From assembly GCA_023715865.1 (NCBI GenBank), contig JAMBOW010000002.1, positions 248,001-312,000 of the forward strand: a stretch of DNA of 64,000 bases, read 5' to 3'. Below, in pieces: positions 62,384-64,000 of this stretch (within the stretch, counting starts at the first letter, position 1; every line of letters begins with the position of its first letter). This DNA comes from Neobacillus mesonae. Lineage in GTDB: Bacteria; Bacillota; Bacilli; Paenibacillales; Paenibacillaceae. The notes under the pieces were generated by a model. It saw only the letters and a program-made list of their open reading frames with translations, ran no database searches and was not told where the DNA came from. Both the position numbers and the translations under genes were made by a program.

Positions 62384-63247
62384 ATGAACAAATGGATACC
62401 CCAGCTGAAGATCATTCTTCCGATCATGCTTGGAACCGCCATATTTTCGTTCGGTCTGCTGTATTTCATCATTCCGAATCAATTGATGGAAGGCGGCGTT
62501 ACCGGGATAACAGTCCTTCTCAACTATGCCTTCGGGATTTCTCCATCCATCTCGACGCTCATCATTAATATACCTTTGTTTATACTCGGCTGGAAGGTGC
62601 TTGGCGGCAGACAAATCCTTTACACTGGTATTGGGATTGCCCTGCTTACTTTATTCCTGGGCTTATTTGAACGACTTATTAATGCCGGCTATATCGTCCC
62701 TTTCAAAACGGAGCACGATTTCTTACTCCCAGCACTGTATGCCGGTGTTACCATCGGAACAGGTCTTGGTATCGTATTTCGTGCTGGGGGCACAACCGGC
62801 GGCTCTGATATTATCGCTCGAATTCTGTCCCGCAAATCGGGATTGAGTATCGGCAAAGTGATGCTTGGCATCGATATTATCATTATTGGATCTTCTATAT
62901 TTTTCATCCCTCTTGATAAAATATTGTATACGCTGGTTTCAGTTTTTATTGGATCTAAAGTCATCGATTTTATACAAGAAGGAGCCTATTCCGTTAAGTC
63001 TTACACGATTATAAGCGACCATGCGGAAAAAATAGCGGAGAAGATTACTGTGGAAATGGATAGAGGGGTTACGCTTGTCCCTGCCGTTGGGGCTTATTCA
63101 AAGCAGGCCAAGCATGTTGCCTATTGTGTCATCCCGAGACAGGAAATAAAGCATATGCAGGAGATTATTAGAGCTGCCGATCCTAAGGCTTTTGTCATCA
63201 TTTCTGATGTGCACGATGTGCATGGCGAGGGCTTTAAAGAAAGTTAG
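62384..63247 (+). CDS. YitT-family membrane protein with DUF2179 domain, YpjC-like
   Basis: This 287-residue protein has about five membrane helices (residues 10-190, with GGVTGITVLLNY and GGTTGGSDIIARILS glycine-rich motifs) and a C-terminal cytoplasmic DUF2179 domain (about 205-285; SYTIISDHAEKIAEKI, RGVTLVPAVGAYS). The function is unknown; transport has been proposed for the family. The ATG at 62384 follows GGAGTGAGG. It sits between ypjD and ypjB, as ypjC does in B. subtilis. Confidence 0.86.
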   Translation: MNKWIPQLKIILPIMLGTAIFSFGLLYFIIPNQLMEGGVTGITVLLNYAFGISPSISTLIINIPLFILGWKVLGGRQILYTGIGIALLTLFLGLFERLINAGYIVPFKTEHDFLLPALYAGVTIGTGLGIVFRAGGTTGGSDIIARILSRKSGLSIGKVMLGIDIIIIGSSIFFIPLDKILYTLVSVFIGSKVIDFIQEGAYSVKSYTIISDHAEKIAEKITVEMDRGVTLVPAVGAYSKQAKHVAYCVIPRQEIKHMQEIIRAADPKAFVIISDVHDVHGEGFKES

Positions 63248-63268
63248 CCCGGATAACCGGGCTATTTT
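63246..63268 (+). terminator. Terminator of the ypjC-like gene
   Basis: AGCCCGG and CCGGGCT pair around ATAA directly at the stop codon, followed by ATTTTC. The U-tract is short. Confidence 0.55.
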
Positions 63269-63315
63269 CATAGGTGAAATTTAGGGGAGTGAAATCCCAT
63301 TTGGTTTTTCAATGA

Positions 63316-64000
63316 TCACTTGATAAACGAAGCCGTCTCCGTTCCTTTAAATTTCCGATATCCCACATATGCCAGCACGGCTACTATGGAAGACCCTATA
63401 AACAGCTGAGCAGCCCATGGCTCTGGCCCGTCAGCAAAAGGGGTAAACGCAGTTTCATCCTTTTCTCTTCCGAACAACGCGTTTACAAACTCATCTCCCT
63501 GCTTCAGCGCCTCCATAATGTCCTGAGACTCAGGATTAGAACGCATCGTCAGCCCTTTTAAATAGGACATCCAGGAATCAAATCGTTCGATTTCGTAAGG
63601 CTGTCTCTTAATAATAGCGGCTGGGCGGATGGTTTCATAATGCTGTTCAAACTCTCCATATGTAACGATCAGGGAATCCGTACGCTCCATTTGTGCCTCT
63701 TCTCCTAAAGCTGCTAAATCCTCTTTCAAAATTTTATAATATTGCAGCCAGAGCGGCTTGTCTTGATGTGCAATACTATCTACCGCCAGCCTTAATTTAG
63801 CAGAAGCGTGCTGTAGTGAATCCGAAGCATTCTGGACACTGGAGGATGCCTCTTTTACTTCAACTATAGTTTCAGTCAAAGCATGCATTCCTTCCACACT
63901 TGTCAATCCATTGAAGGAAAGTCGTTCAACCTGAGTCGTTATGGACTGAATTTCCTCACGTACCCCCGAGAGATCGTTATCAAGCGCCTTCCTGTATAAT
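63316..64000 (-). CDS. YpjB-like sporulation-associated membrane protein, N-terminus beyond window
   Basis: At least 228 codons are visible; the frame stays open to the right edge, so the start is outside the window. The protein is largely helical and hydrophilic (ALDNDLSGVREEIQSIT, VKEASSSVQNASDSLQH), with one membrane helix near the C-terminus (AAQLFIGSSIVAVLAYVGY) and a basic tail. Position next to ypjC and ypjD and general layout fit B. subtilis YpjB, a protein linked to sporulation. A TTG at 63906 is not needed as a start. Confidence 0.75.
   Translation of the reverse strand, partial: LYRKALDNDLSGVREEIQSITTQVERLSFNGLTSVEGMHALTETIVEVKEASSSVQNASDSLQHASAKLRLAVDSIAHQDKPLWLQYYKILKEDLAALGEEAQMERTDSLIVTYGEFEQHYETIRPAAIIKRQPYEIERFDSWMSYLKGLTMRSNPESQDIMEALKQGDEFVNALFGREKDETAFTPFADGPEPWAAQLFIGSSIVAVLAYVGYRKFKGTETASFIK

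Noticed and set aside
1-64000. Mobile elements, CRISPR arrays, tRNA or rRNA genes
   Set aside because: No transposase, integrase, regularly spaced repeats, cloverleaf-like sequences or rRNA signatures were recognised by eye; a tRNAscan or ISfinder search could still find something small.

Overview
The window looks like the chromosome of a low-to-moderate GC, spore-forming Firmicute of the Paenibacillus/Bacillales type. Supporting signs are strong AGGAGG-type ribosome binding sites, TTGACA/TATAAT promoters, intrinsic terminators with U-tracts, a T-box leader, bacillithiol synthesis (bshA), a two-GTPase-domain dynamin (DynA type), a GerMN lipoprotein, a YpjB relative, and gene order resembling Bacillus subtilis ypjB-ypjC-ypjD-dapB-mgsA-bshA-cca-birA-panBCD-dinG-ypmB(tseB)-asnS-dnaD. 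Most genes are on the minus strand; one plus-strand block lies at about 28.7-38.6 kb. I see no rRNA, tRNA, insertion sequence, prophage or CRISPR array.

Layout. 1-5.5 kb: two MarR regulators and topoisomerase IV (parE-parC). 5.8-15.4 kb: an ABC-2 transporter operon led by a GDSL hydrolase, a secreted CAP protein with a 12-bp tandem repeat linker, a GNAT acetyltransferase with purT, and a heterodimeric ABC exporter of BmrC/BmrD type. 15.6-20.5 kb: a 1227-residue double dynamin, a small protein and endonuclease III. 20.6-25.5 kb: a cell-surface locus (SLH protein, GerMN lipoprotein, AMIN amidase). 25.7-28.6 kb: leuC-leuD and a YqzG-like secreted protein. 28.7-30 kb: a LysR regulator and a small gene broken at a run of six C.

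31-38.6 kb: methionine salvage and proline synthesis. mtnU and mtnE are divergent. A T-box leader with a readable proline specifier (CCU) precedes proB-proA-proC, and proC overlaps mtnW by four bases, followed by mtnX and mtnB. The second half of methionine salvage therefore appears to sit in a proline-responsive operon. 38.6-41 kb: an ECF sigma factor, a membrane-anchored anti-sigma-like protein without the zinc motif, and a membrane protein made of three copies of a PG-x-GH module.

41.1-64 kb: a long minus-strand housekeeping stretch: dnaD, asnS, ackA, a 3-hydroxyacyl-CoA dehydrogenase, an FtsH-like protease with a membrane partner, tseB-like, mtaD, rex, dinG, a TPR protein, panB-panC-panD behind a 300-base leader containing an intrinsic terminator, birA, cca, bshA, mgsA, dapB, a TPR protein, ypjD, then ypjC on the plus strand and a ypjB relative cut by the window end. 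Compared with B. subtilis, bshB1 is absent between mgsA and bshA, nth is 21 kb from dnaD, and rex-mtaD and hbd-ackA are additional.

The observations most worth following are the proline T-box operon that includes mtnWXB, the frameshifted small gene, the panB leader, and the sigma-factor operon with the triplicated membrane module.
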